A program made the translations under genes and the position numbers. DNA of 33,186 nucleotides from NCBI RefSeq assembly GCF_008042275.1, contig NZ_RDBK01000029.1, positions 40,406-73,591 on the forward strand, in the 5' to 3' direction. Source of the stretch: Streptomyces sp. OR43. Lineage in GTDB: Bacteria > Actinomycetota > Actinomycetes > Streptomycetales > Streptomycetaceae. Under the pieces are notes generated by a model that did no database searches, was not told where the DNA came from, and worked only from the letters and a program-made list of their open reading frames with translations. Shown here piece after piece: positions 15,929 to 24,648 of the stretch (position 1 is the stretch's first letter; the number at the start of each line of letters is the position of its first letter).

Positions 15929-16507
15929 GGCTTTGCCACTCCACGGTTGGGTGAACTTATGACTCGGAGGGCCACGGGAATGACGTCCCGCACACATCAA
16001 CTTATTGTTCGCTCCGGCGTATTGACGGCGACCGGGCGCGAACATCTTACTTATCGTGCTCAGCCAGTGACCCACCAGATCGTGCTCGGCGAAGCCCCCG
16101 AGGAGGAAACGCTGCGTGAACGTAGGACCGGAGGGACGGGGTCCGGAAGAACCGGCGCTGTGCCTCCCGTCCGGACCTGAACACCCTCCCCGGCCCGGTC
16201 CGGGACACCTGGAACGCTCCGGGGGCGACCGCCCCCGATCATGACGGCCCGCGCGACGGCACCCCGTGCCCGCGGTTACCCGGGCCGAATCCTTCCTGCG
16301 CCCTTCCGCGCACGTACGGCCCGGGCGGAGCAGTCCTGCGCCCCGGTGACCGGCGGGCGATGACCGACCGAACGTGAAGCCGCGATGACGTGCTCGGACG
16401 TCGTCATCGCGTGCAGGAGCACGCCCCGGTGCGCCACGATCCGCGCCCTCCCGGCGGCCGCACGCCCGAACGACAAAGCCACACAACGCACGTGGCAAGG
16501 AGACCTC
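15929..16507. other. divergent intergenic region, fused regulator / beta-helix-GH95
   Basis: About 580 bases without a credible gene. The only structure I see is three direct copies of ACTTAT in an otherwise G+C-rich stretch (15955-16054) and a strong ribosome site at 16497-16502 for the beta-helix gene. Confidence 0.6.
15954..16054. repeat. three spaced ACTTAT direct repeats, possible regulator sites
   Basis: Copies occur at 15955-15960, 16000-16005 and 16049-16054, the first two as AACTTAT, with 45 and 49 bases between starts. They are the AT-rich islands of the divergent promoter next to the fused regulator. They could be operators or promoter elements; the short length leaves chance as an option. 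Confidence 0.35.
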
Positions 16508-18388
16508 ATGCCCCTCACCACCCTCGTACGAGACAGGTCAAGACTTCCCCTGCTGCTGGCGGCCGGCGCCCTGCTGGTCAGCGGAGCGACACTGAACGTC
16601 CCCGACGCGCAGGCGCGGGCGGCCGGCTGCAAGGCCACCGATCTCTTCGTCGCGCCCGACGGCAGCGACCGGGCCAAGGGCACCGAGACCAGCCCCTTCA
16701 AGACCATCGAAGGCGCCCGCGACCACATCCGCGACAAGGGCCTCAACCGTCCCGGGCGCATGCGGTGCGACATCAACGTCAATCTGCGCGCGGGTGACTA
16801 CCCGGTCTCCACCACGATCGACTTCGACGACCGGGACTCGGGTGCCGACGGGCACCGGGTGGTCTACCGCTCCTACGACGGCGCGGGCAAGGCCCGTGTG
16901 ATGGGCGCGGCCCCGGTCACCGGCTGGGAGGAGTACAAGGACGGCATCTACCGTGCGGACGTCGGCACGGACAAGCCCTTCTACACCCTCTTCGAGGACG
17001 GCAAGCGTGCCACCACGGCCCGGTATCCCAACCGCAAGTCCGACGACGAGTGGGCCCCCTACATGACCTCCGTGCTCTCCGAGCCGGAGAAGGAGGCCGT
17101 CCGCCAGTGGCTGTACTCCAGCCCCGGCGACTGGGACGCGAGCTGGAATCTCGACCAGGCCTCGGCCGTCGTCTGGTCGGGCGGCAGCTGGAGCTGGTTC
17201 ACCGACACCGTCCCGATCCGGGACTGGAACCCGGCGAAGAACCAGATGACCCTCAAGTACTGGACCCGCTACGCGCTGATGAACTCCCGCGGGGGGTCCC
17301 GGTACTTCCTGCAGAACTCGCTGGACTTCCTGGACCAGGCGGGCGAGTACTACATGGACTTCAAGAAGGGCCAGGTGTACTACAAGCCGCGTGGTGACAT
17401 CAACGACGTCACCGTTCTGCGGCCCACCGTGAAGACGCTGTTCAACCTGGCCGGACCCAGCCCGGACCGGCGCGTGCAGAACCTCTCCCTGGACGGGCTC
17501 TCGCTCCAGTACACCGACTTCGTCGACTGGTACCGCTACGGCTGGATCAGCGACGGCGACTCCGGCGAGCCGCACAAGTACCCGGAGTACGACCGGCAGA
17601 TCGAGCTTCCCCGCAACCGCTTCGGCGCCGTCACCGTGACCAACAGCAAGGACATCACCCTGTCCCGGCTGCACATATCCGACACCGGATACCACGCGGT
17701 GTACGCGCTCTTCGCCAACGACGGACTGACGGTCAGGGACAGCCTGCTGGAGAACATCGGCGGCGACGGCATCAAGGTGGAGGGCCCGTACCCGGGCGAG
17801 GGCAACACCTCCAACGGCCACCTGCTGACCAACAACTACATCACCCACTACGGCGAACTGGTGCCCGGCGACGCCTCCGGAATCGAGCTCCAGAACACCG
17901 GTCACAACACCATCAGCCACAGCCACATCAAGCACAGTGCGCGCTACGGCGTGAGCCTCGAAGTGCGGCCCGAGGTCGCTCCCGCGGACGACTACGCCCG
18001 AGACAACACCTTCGAGTACCTGCGCATCGACCAGGCCGGTCTGGACAGCGGTGACATGGGCGCCTTCTACACCTACGGAGTCAGCAACGTCGAACCGCAC
18101 ACGATCGACAACCACGTCCGCCAGATGGTCATCGGCGATGTGATCCCGGACGGTTCCATGCCGGACAGCGGAACCCGCGGTGTCCACATGGACGCCGGCG
18201 GCTGCGGGTTCAGCTTCGAGGACATCGAGGTCGGCAAGACCACCGACCAGAGCTACCAGAGCTACCAGTGCAACGACGTGAAGAACGCCAACTGGGAAGA
18301 CGGTTACGACGCCTCGAAGATGGAGTACGACAAGATCGGTGTCTCCGCCGACTTCCCGTACCCGCTGCCCGAGGGCGACACCCAGTGA
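16508..18388 (+). CDS. secreted right-handed beta-helix protein, GH141-like
   Basis: 626 residues. ATG at 16508 is chosen over an upstream in-frame ATG because AAGGAG lies five bases before it and a Sec signal follows directly (hydrophobic 13-28, likely cleavage near residues 36-39). The mature protein begins LFVAPDGSDRAKGTETSPFKTIEGARDHIRDKG, the same entry motif as the 899-residue enzyme. SRYFLQNSLDFLDQAGEYYMDFKKGQVYYKPRG follows, then the beta-helix repeats. The acidic positions equivalent to those of the other enzyme appear to be Asp516 (DSGDMGAFY) and Asp562 (VHMDAGGCG), where the second of the usual Asp pair is Ala563. Likely an exported glycosidase acting on pectin side chains; exact substrate unknown. 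It is followed by GH95 in the same direction after a structured 132-base spacer. Confidence 0.75.
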   Translation: MPLTTLVRDRSRLPLLLAAGALLVSGATLNVPDAQARAAGCKATDLFVAPDGSDRAKGTETSPFKTIEGARDHIRDKGLNRPGRMRCDINVNLRAGDYPVSTTIDFDDRDSGADGHRVVYRSYDGAGKARVMGAAPVTGWEEYKDGIYRADVGTDKPFYTLFEDGKRATTARYPNRKSDDEWAPYMTSVLSEPEKEAVRQWLYSSPGDWDASWNLDQASAVVWSGGSWSWFTDTVPIRDWNPAKNQMTLKYWTRYALMNSRGGSRYFLQNSLDFLDQAGEYYMDFKKGQVYYKPRGDINDVTVLRPTVKTLFNLAGPSPDRRVQNLSLDGLSLQYTDFVDWYRYGWISDGDSGEPHKYPEYDRQIELPRNRFGAVTVTNSKDITLSRLHISDTGYHAVYALFANDGLTVRDSLLENIGGDGIKVEGPYPGEGNTSNGHLLTNNYITHYGELVPGDASGIELQNTGHNTISHSHIKHSARYGVSLEVRPEVAPADDYARDNTFEYLRIDQAGLDSGDMGAFYTYGVSNVEPHTIDNHVRQMVIGDVIPDGSMPDSGTRGVHMDAGGCGFSFEDIEVGKTTDQSYQSYQCNDVKNANWEDGYDASKMEYDKIGVSADFPYPLPEGDTQ

Positions 18389-18412
18389 CCGGTCTCTGAC
18401 CGGACACCCCGA

Positions 18413-18496
18413 GAGGTACGGGCCCGTCCGCGGGACCGGCGACGGTCCCCACCGGTGCGGGCCCGTACCTCCGCACCCCCGGTGCGGGCCCGCACC
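18413..18496 (+). other. nested hairpins and direct repeats in the beta-helix/GH95 spacer
   Basis: A perfect 14-base stem pairs 18413-18426 with 18458-18471. Inside its loop a 7-base hairpin pairs 18432-18438 with 18443-18449. The 14-mer starting CCGGTGCGGG at 18452-18465 is repeated at 18479-18492, and 18481-18496 is a perfect 16-base palindrome. The repeat could let two alternative structures form ahead of the GH95 ribosome site (GGAGG 18510-18514). A terminator, attenuator or processing site between cistrons is plausible. Confidence 0.6.
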
Positions 18497-18520
18497 GCAC
18501 CACACATCTGGAGGCACCCC

Positions 18521-20953
18521 ATGTCCGAGTTGTCCCGGCGGAACGTCCTGGTTGTAGCCGGAGCATCCGCGGCGTCGATGGCTCTGAGCGCCGGAAACGC
18601 ACAGGCGGCCGAAGCGGCCGGTGGCGCCGCACCGGCGGCCGGCGGCTCTGCGCACGGCCCCAACCCCATGCGCCTGTGGTACCGGTCCCCGGCGGCGGAA
18701 TGGCTGGAGGCACTGCCGGTCGGCAACGGACGGATCGGCGCCATGGTCTTCGGCGGAACCGACACCGAGCGGCTCCAGCTCAACGAGGACAGCCTGTGGG
18801 CCGGGGGCCCGCACGACTACGTCCGTCCCGGTGCCGGCACACACCTGGACGAGATCCGCCGCCTGGTGGTGGAGGAGAAGTGGAACCAGGCGCAGCGGCT
18901 CATCGACACCGACTTCATCGGCAGTCCCTCCGAGCAGGTCGCCTACCAAGTGCTCGGTGACCTCGAACTCGCCTTCGACAGCACGGGCGAAGTGACCGAC
19001 TACGAACGCGAGCTGGACCTGGAGACCGCCGTCGCGCGCACCGGCTACACGCGCGCCGGAGTCCGCCACGTGCGGGAGGTATTCGCCAGCAGCCCAGACC
19101 AGGTCATCGTCGTGCGGATGACCGCCGACACACCGGGCGCCATCGGTTTCACCGCCCGTTTCACCACACCCCAGCGGGCGACCGGCTCCACCGTGGACGC
19201 GCACACCGTCGCGCTCGACGGCGTCAGCGGCGACTGGTACGGCCTGCCCGGGTCCGTGCACTTCCGCGCGCTCGCCCAGGCGAGGACCGAGGGCGGCCGC
19301 GTGTCCACCGCTGACGGCGTGCTGACCGTCGAGGACGCCGACAGCGTGACCCTGCTGATCTCCATGGCGACGAGTTACCGCAATTACCTGGATGCCGGAG
19401 CCGATCCCAAGGACCGGGCCCGCCGCCACCTCGCCCCGGCGGCCGGACGCCCGTACCAGCAGCTGCGCAGCCGCCACGTGGCCGACTACCGGCAGCTGTT
19501 CTCCCGGGTCGCCATCGACCTGGGGCCCTCGGAGCGGACCGCTCTGCCCACCGATCAGCGCATCCCGCTCTTCTCGGACGGCAAGGACCCGCAGTTCGCC
19601 GCCCTGTACTTCCAGTACGGGCGCTACCTGCTGGCCTCCTGCTCCCGGACACCGGGCCAGCCTGCCAACCTCCAAGGCCTGTGGAACGACAGCCTCAACC
19701 CCGCCTGGGAGTCCAAGTACACCGTCAACATCAACTTCGAGATGAACTACTGGCCGGCCGGACCCGCCAACCTGGCCGAGTGCTGGGACCCGGCCGTGCA
19801 GATGGTCCACGAGCTGGCCGAGTCCGGAACCCGTACCGCCAAGGCGATGTACGACGCACCCGGCTGGGTGCTGCACCACAACACGGACGGCTGGCGGGGG
19901 ACCGCGCCCGTGGACGCCGCACAGTACGGCATGTGGCCGACCGGTGGCGCATGGCTCTGCCTGATGCTCTGGGACCACTACCGCTTCACGGGTGACAGGG
20001 GCGAGCTCAGCCGCAACTACCCGGTGATGAAGGGTGCGGTGGAGTTCTTCGTCAACACGCTCGTCGTCGATGCGAAGACCGGCTGGCTCGTCACCAACCC
20101 CTCGCAGTCTCCCGAGGTCACCCATCACCAGGACGAGGGCGAGAGCGTCAGTATCTGTGCCGGTCCCACCATCGACATGCAGCTGCTGCGGGACCTGTTC
20201 GACGCCTACCGGAAGGCCGCCCGGGAACTGGGCAGGGACGCCGGACTCGTCGAGCGGGTCAGTGAGGTCCGCGACCGTCTCGCGCCCACGCGGGTCGGGT
20301 ACCTCGGCCAGATCCAGGAGTGGCTGGAGGACTGGGAGGAGGCCGCGCTGGTCCGCAGCCGTCATGTGTCCCACCTGTACGGCGTCTTCCCGAGCGCGCA
20401 GATCAATCCGCGCACGACCCCCGAACTCGCCGCTGCCGCGGTGAAGAGCCTGGAACTGCGCGGAGCGGCCGGTCAGGGATGGTCGCTCGCCTGGAAGATC
20501 AACATGTGGGCCAGGCTCCTGGACCCGGCACGGGCCTACAAGCACCTGGCGGACCTGCTCACCCCCGCGCGCACCGCCCCCAATCTCTTCGACCTGCACC
20601 CGCCGTTCCAGATCGACGGCAACTTCGGCGGGATCTCCGGCATGACGGAGATGCTGCTGCAGAGCCACGCCGACGAGATCGCCCTGCTGCCGGCGCTTCC
20701 CGACGCCTGGCCCGCCGGCTCCATCCGCGGGATGCGGGCCAGGGGCGGATTCGAGGTCGATCTCGCGTGGACGGCGGACGGGATCACGCACGCAGAGGTG
20801 CGCTCGCTGCTCGGCAACCCGGTGCGTGTCCGGACCCCGCACCCGGTGGACGTCGAGGGTGCCGATGCCGGCCGGCCCGAGGAGTGCGTGGTGTCCTTCG
20901 ATACCCGCCGCGGCGGACGGTACCTGCTGACCGCCCGGTCCACGGGGCGCTGA
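18521..20953 (+). CDS. Tat-exported GH95 glycosidase, predicted alpha-L-galactosidase
   Basis: 810 residues, full length for GH95 (inverting alpha-1,2-L-fucosidases and alpha-L-galactosidases). The start at 18521 has GGAGG six bases upstream. [10 protein letters not shown] near the N-terminus is a twin-arginine signal. Family segments are [77 protein letters not shown] and FQIDGNFGG. The catalytic Asn pair is Asn403 and Asn405, and Asp699 is the expected activating acid. Thr401 stands where the Bifidobacterium fucosidase AfcA has His419. As I recall from work on Bacteroides enzymes, Thr there allows the C6 hydroxyl and marks L-galactosidases. It converges on the SorC gene. The family is certain; the specificity is a prediction. 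Confidence 0.92.
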   Translation: MSELSRRNVLVVAGASAASMALSAGNAQAAEAAGGAAPAAGGSAHGPNPMRLWYRSPAAEWLEALPVGNGRIGAMVFGGTDTERLQLNEDSLWAGGPHDYVRPGAGTHLDEIRRLVVEEKWNQAQRLIDTDFIGSPSEQVAYQVLGDLELAFDSTGEVTDYERELDLETAVARTGYTRAGVRHVREVFASSPDQVIVVRMTADTPGAIGFTARFTTPQRATGSTVDAHTVALDGVSGDWYGLPGSVHFRALAQARTEGGRVSTADGVLTVEDADSVTLLISMATSYRNYLDAGADPKDRARRHLAPAAGRPYQQLRSRHVADYRQLFSRVAIDLGPSERTALPTDQRIPLFSDGKDPQFAALYFQYGRYLLASCSRTPGQPANLQGLWNDSLNPAWESKYTVNINFEMNYWPAGPANLAECWDPAVQMVHELAESGTRTAKAMYDAPGWVLHHNTDGWRGTAPVDAAQYGMWPTGGAWLCLMLWDHYRFTGDRGELSRNYPVMKGAVEFFVNTLVVDAKTGWLVTNPSQSPEVTHHQDEGESVSICAGPTIDMQLLRDLFDAYRKAARELGRDAGLVERVSEVRDRLAPTRVGYLGQIQEWLEDWEEAALVRSRHVSHLYGVFPSAQINPRTTPELAAAAVKSLELRGAAGQGWSLAWKINMWARLLDPARAYKHLADLLTPARTAPNLFDLHPPFQIDGNFGGISGMTEMLLQSHADEIALLPALPDAWPAGSIRGMRARGGFEVDLAWTADGITHAEVRSLLGNPVRVRTPHPVDVEGADAGRPEECVVSFDTRRGGRYLLTARSTGR

Positions 20954-21069
20954 CGCGGGGGAGCGGCCCACCGGTCAGCGGCGCGACGACGGGCTGCGCC
21001 GCGGCCCGGCCCCCGGTGGTCCGGAGCCGCGGCAGCGGCCTGTGCGTCCACGTGCCGTGACCCGGCGCG

Positions 21070-22035
21070 TCACTTCAGCAGTTCCCTCGCCACTTCGACA
21101 TCGGTGATCAGGATGTTGGCCCATTTGCCGAGCACCGCACCGCGGATCGCGGCAGCCTTGTCCATGCCTCCGGCAACCGCGATCCGGCGTTCCACCGCCC
21201 GCAGCCGGTCGGGTTCGATGCCGATGAGGCGGTCGTTGAAGCGCGCGTCGACGGCATGCCCGTCGGCGTCGAAGTACCGGGCGCACACGTCACCGACTGC
21301 CCCCAGTTCCCTGAGGTCCCGCTGGTCCTCGTCGGTGATCGCGTTGCCGGAGCGGCGCAGCAGAGGCGACGGGTCGAGGCTGCCGACCCCGAGCAGGGCC
21401 AGCGTGAGCCGGGACCACGCCTGCATGGTCTCGGCCATCGCCGGTTCCTCTGAGAGCAGGTCACGCAGCTGCGGGCTGCCGACCAGCGCGGCAGACGGAG
21501 CGAACACCGGCTGGGCACCTGTCAGTTCGGCCAGGCGGCTCGTCAGGCGTGTGGCGTGCAACTGTACTTCCGGGCTGCCGGAGCCGCCGAGGAGCTGGAC
21601 GACCTCGTGGGCGACGGACGACGTCCTGGCCCGCATGATCTTCACGGACTCCAGGAGCGTCGCGCTCCACGAGGAGACCCCGATGGTGTCGCCCCCCTTG
21701 AGCGTGGCGTCGAGGTAGGTGGCGGTCGCGGCGGCGAGGGCCGGGATCACGTCCGTTCCCGGGCCCTCCACCTCGACCACGACGGCGTCCCGGAGCGCGA
21801 AGCGCTCGACCAGGGCCTCCTCCAGCTCGGCGTGAACGCCGTCGGGGGAGACGACCACCGTGCGCACCACACCGCGCTCGACCGCCTCCTTGAGGAGCCG
21901 GGAGACACGGGGCTGCGACATGCTCAGCTGCGCCGCGATCTCGGGCTGCCGCACACCACGCTCGTGGTACATACGGGCCACCTTGACCAGCAGCCGCACA
22001 TGGTCAGGTCCGGGATCCGACCATCCTGCCGCCAT
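21070..22035 (-). CDS. SorC/DeoR-type sugar-responsive regulator
   Basis: 321 residues. An N-terminal helix-turn-helix (about 28-56, RQPEIAAQLSMSQPRVSRLLKEAVERG) is joined to the SorC sugar-phosphate-binding domain (GGDTIGVSSWSATLLESV, VVQLLGGSGSPEVQLHATRLTSRLAE, LALLGVGSLDPSPLLRRSG, AVAGGMDKAAAIRGAVLGKWANILITD). This domain binds phosphorylated sugars such as pentulose phosphates. ATG at 22035 has GAGAGG five bases upstream. It lies about 200 bases downstream of the kinase gene on the same strand, so it probably senses the phosphosugar made by that kinase and controls the operon starting at 26593. Confidence 0.9.
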   Translation of the reverse strand: MAAGWSDPGPDHVRLLVKVARMYHERGVRQPEIAAQLSMSQPRVSRLLKEAVERGVVRTVVVSPDGVHAELEEALVERFALRDAVVVEVEGPGTDVIPALAAATATYLDATLKGGDTIGVSSWSATLLESVKIMRARTSSVAHEVVQLLGGSGSPEVQLHATRLTSRLAELTGAQPVFAPSAALVGSPQLRDLLSEEPAMAETMQAWSRLTLALLGVGSLDPSPLLRRSGNAITDEDQRDLRELGAVGDVCARYFDADGHAVDARFNDRLIGIEPDRLRAVERRIAVAGGMDKAAAIRGAVLGKWANILITDVEVARELLK

Positions 22036-22240
22036 CGTGCCTCTCTTCTCCAAGTCCGAACGTGTCCAACGCGGCCAATGTATCGCCGGTCGAATGCTCG
22101 GGTGAGCAGACGGTCGCCGCGTGATGCGTCCGATTTCACGCAGGCTCGCCACTCGCCTTCGTGCCGCGTTGCGGGGTGGGGCAGGGCCTGCGGATCCACG
22201 CCGGTCACGACATCTCCGCGTTCTCCGGATGCCTTGGCCC

Positions 22241-23695
22241 TCACTCACTGGGCGGGCGGACCGCTCCGAGCTCGCGGGCGGCGCCGAGCCGTCGTCGCCA
22301 CCGGGCCCGGGCAGTGTCACGCCGCGCACGGTCCCATGCGGGCCGGCTGAACCGCAGGCGGCTGTCGGCCCGTTCCGCCAGTTCGTCGAGCGTCCACAGA
22401 CCCAGTCCGAGCCCTGCGAGATGTGCCGCTCCCGCAGCGGACATCTCATGGTGTGAGGTGCGGGCCACGGTGACGCCCGAGACGTCGGCCTGGAGCTGCA
22501 TGAGGGCGTCGCTGCGACTGAGCCCGCCGTCGGCCACCACGTACCGTGCCGCAGGGAGGGCAGCGAGTACGTCGCCGACCTGGAAGGCAACCGACTCCAG
22601 TGCCGCGCAAGCCAGTTGAGCACGACCGGTACCGAGATCGAACCCGGCCAGCACGGGCACCGCCCGCGCATCCCACCAGGGAGCGCCGATCCCGCCGAAG
22701 GCCGGGACCAGCGTCACGTCACCCGCGTCGGCACCGGCCGCGAGCCGGATCAGTTCGTCGGGGGAGGCACCGAGGAGATCCGCGAGCCAGGTGACGGTGC
22801 GCCCGGTGGAGCGGATGTTGGCCTCGTGGGCGTAGGCCGGGCGGCCGGTGGACCAGGCGATGGTGGTGCACAGGTTCTCGGCCGCCCGGGATTCGTCCGT
22901 GACGGTCATGACGGAGGAGCCGGTGCCGTACGTGGCCTTCACGATGCCGGGACGCCATCCACCGTGTGCGAAGAGCGCGGCGTGCGAGTCGCCCATCACC
23001 GCGAGCACGGGGGTACCGTCCGGCAGCGGATCCAGCCGCCGTACCGTTCCGAACGGCCCGGTGGAAGGCACGACCCGGGCCAGCGCCCGGCGCGGAATGT
23101 CGAACAGGCCGAGCAGTTCTCCGTCCCACTCGCCGGTGGCGAGGCTGAGCAGTTGGGTCCTGGAGGCGTTGCCGATCTCGGTGACCGGCTCTCCGGTGAG
23201 CGCCTGCAGAAGGAACGCGTCCACGGTGCCCAGCCGCAGCCCACGGGTGCGGCCGGGGTCGTACTCGTCGAGCAGCGCGGCCATCTTCAGGGCCGAGAAC
23301 ATGGGGTCGAGGGGGAGCCCGGTACGCCGCCGGATGTCGTCGCCGTGACCCTCGTGGCCGAGGCGGGCCGCCAGCCCGCCGCCCCGCTGGTCCTGCCAGC
23401 TGACCAGCGGGGCCACAGGCTCTCCCGTCGCCGCGTCCCACAGGACGACCGACTCGCGCTGCGTGCTGAGAGCGAGACCGGCCACGCTGCGCGGATCGGC
23501 GTCCCGCAGGCAGTCGGCGACGGCGGTCCGCACACTCTCCAGGAGCGCCCGGGCATCCTGCTCCACGCGGCCGGGGCCGGGGTGCGATTGTGCCAGCGGG
23601 ATCACGGCCCGGGCGACGACATCTCCGACCGCGTCGAGGAGCAGGGCTTTGGTGGAACTGGTGCCCTGATCGACAGCGAGCAGATGCGGCCTCAT
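22241..23695 (-). CDS. aplK: FGGY-family sugar kinase, probable D-apulose kinase
   Basis: 484 residues. The N-terminal ATPase motif is VDQGTSSTKALLLD (about 7-20), with WQDQRGGG, a substrate-side MGDSHAALFAHGG, phosphate-contacting YGTGSSVMTV, and the C-terminal FGGY signature VADGGLSRSDALMQLQADVSG. It phosphorylates a ketose or polyol; the split transketolase encoded upstream makes D-apulose (to apulose 4-phosphate) the best guess. Xylulose, erythritol-type or glycerol-type substrates cannot be excluded from sequence. ATG at 23695 overlaps the stop of the second transketolase subunit by four bases. The symbol is assigned on pathway context. Confidence 0.8.
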   Translation of the reverse strand: MRPHLLAVDQGTSSTKALLLDAVGDVVARAVIPLAQSHPGPGRVEQDARALLESVRTAVADCLRDADPRSVAGLALSTQRESVVLWDAATGEPVAPLVSWQDQRGGGLAARLGHEGHGDDIRRRTGLPLDPMFSALKMAALLDEYDPGRTRGLRLGTVDAFLLQALTGEPVTEIGNASRTQLLSLATGEWDGELLGLFDIPRRALARVVPSTGPFGTVRRLDPLPDGTPVLAVMGDSHAALFAHGGWRPGIVKATYGTGSSVMTVTDESRAAENLCTTIAWSTGRPAYAHEANIRSTGRTVTWLADLLGASPDELIRLAAGADAGDVTLVPAFGGIGAPWWDARAVPVLAGFDLGTGRAQLACAALESVAFQVGDVLAALPAARYVVADGGLSRSDALMQLQADVSGVTVARTSHHEMSAAGAAHLAGLGLGLWTLDELAERADSRLRFSRPAWDRARRDTARARWRRRLGAARELGAVRPPSE

Positions 23696-24648
23696 CGAGC
23701 CCGTCCCATGGCCGATCGTGCGGCGCCGGCCATCCCCTCGGCGTTCAGGCCGAAGTGGTCGAGCAGGAAGGACGCACTGCCCGTCGGTGCGAAGCCCGGA
23801 ACACCCAACATCCACACGGGTACGGGATGGTGCTCGGCCGCCACCTTGGTGACCGCGGCGCCGAGCCCGCCGGAGAGCAGTCCTTCCTCCGCGGTGACGA
23901 TGGCCCCGGTCTCCCGCGCGGCGGCGACCACGGCGGCCTCGTCGAGCGGTTCGACTGACGCCATGTTGAGAACGCGGGCCGACACGCCCTCCGCGCCGAG
24001 GACGCGGGCGGCCTCCAGCGCACGCGAGACCATGGTGCCGACGGCGATCAGCGTGACGTCCCGGCCCTCGGTGAGCCGCGTGGCCCGGCCGGTCTCGAAC
24101 CCCGTGCCCTCCGGCATGACGGCGGGCACCTTGAACCGGGGGATGCGGATGTACGCGGGCCTGCCCGACGCGGCGGCGTAGCGCACCGCGCCACGGGTCT
24201 CGGACGGATCGGCCGGAACGATGATCTCCAGGCCGGAGACCGCGCGCATCCACGACAGATCCTCGATCGAGTGGTGGGTGGGGCCCAGTTCGCCGTACGC
24301 CATGCCCGGGCTCTGGCCGCACAGGACGACGTGCCGTTGCGTGTAGGCGATGTCCGCCTTGATCTGCTCCAGCGCGCGACCGGTGAGAAACGGTGCGGCC
24401 GCGGACACGAACGGGACGAATCCCGCGTTGGCGAGCCCTGCGGCAACACCGACCATGTCCTGCTCGGCTATGCCGACATTGATCAGCCGGGTGGGGAACT
24501 CCGCCCGGAACCGCACGAGGTTGCTGGAGCCGACCGAGTCGTTGCACACCGCCACGATCCGCTCGTCGGCACGCGCCAGGGCGGCCAACTCGGTGGCGAA
24601 GTCCACCCGGCAGTCGTACAGCACCGCCTCCTGCGCAAGGCTGTTCAT
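23692..24648 (-). CDS. aplB: transketolase C-terminal subunit, probable apulose-4-phosphate transketolase subunit B
   Basis: 318 residues corresponding to the pyrimidine-binding and C-terminal domains of transketolase. The thiamine-activating glutamate is in NVGIAEQDMVGVAAGLA, and the segment YTQRHVVLCGQSPGMAYGELGPTHHSIEDLSWMR carries the phosphate-site His/Asp region. It must pair with the N-terminal subunit encoded just upstream to form an active enzyme. In the D-apiose pathway the two-subunit enzyme moves a ketol unit from apulose 4-phosphate to glyceraldehyde 3-phosphate, giving dihydroxyacetone phosphate and xylulose 5-phosphate. ATG at 24648 overlaps the partner's stop by four bases. 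Confidence 0.85.
   Translation of the reverse strand: MNSLAQEAVLYDCRVDFATELAALARADERIVAVCNDSVGSSNLVRFRAEFPTRLINVGIAEQDMVGVAAGLANAGFVPFVSAAAPFLTGRALEQIKADIAYTQRHVVLCGQSPGMAYGELGPTHHSIEDLSWMRAVSGLEIIVPADPSETRGAVRYAAASGRPAYIRIPRFKVPAVMPEGTGFETGRATRLTEGRDVTLIAVGTMVSRALEAARVLGAEGVSARVLNMASVEPLDEAAVVAAARETGAIVTAEEGLLSGGLGAAVTKVAAEHHPVPVWMLGVPGFAPTGSASFLLDHFGLNAEGMAGAARSAMGRAR

Noticed and set aside
16022..16051. TTGACG as a -35 promoter element facing the beta-helix gene
   Set aside because: No convincing -10 lies at 16-19 bases, so I do not call it a promoter.
15929..16498. Longer N-terminus for the fused regulator
   Set aside because: The added sequence has no domain character, and the ATG at 15928 has a GGAG upstream and starts just before the first HTH domain.
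16538..20971. 1477-codon open frame antisense to the beta-helix and GH95 genes
   Set aside because: It is a mirror of two well-supported genes and spans the structured spacer between them. Long antisense frames are expected with G/C third positions, and its translation shows no domain.
20993..21036. Terminator between the convergent GH95 and SorC genes
   Set aside because: GCTG..CCGCGGC and GCCGCGGCAGC pair only with an internal bulge. A terminator is likely somewhere here, but this structure is too imperfect to call.
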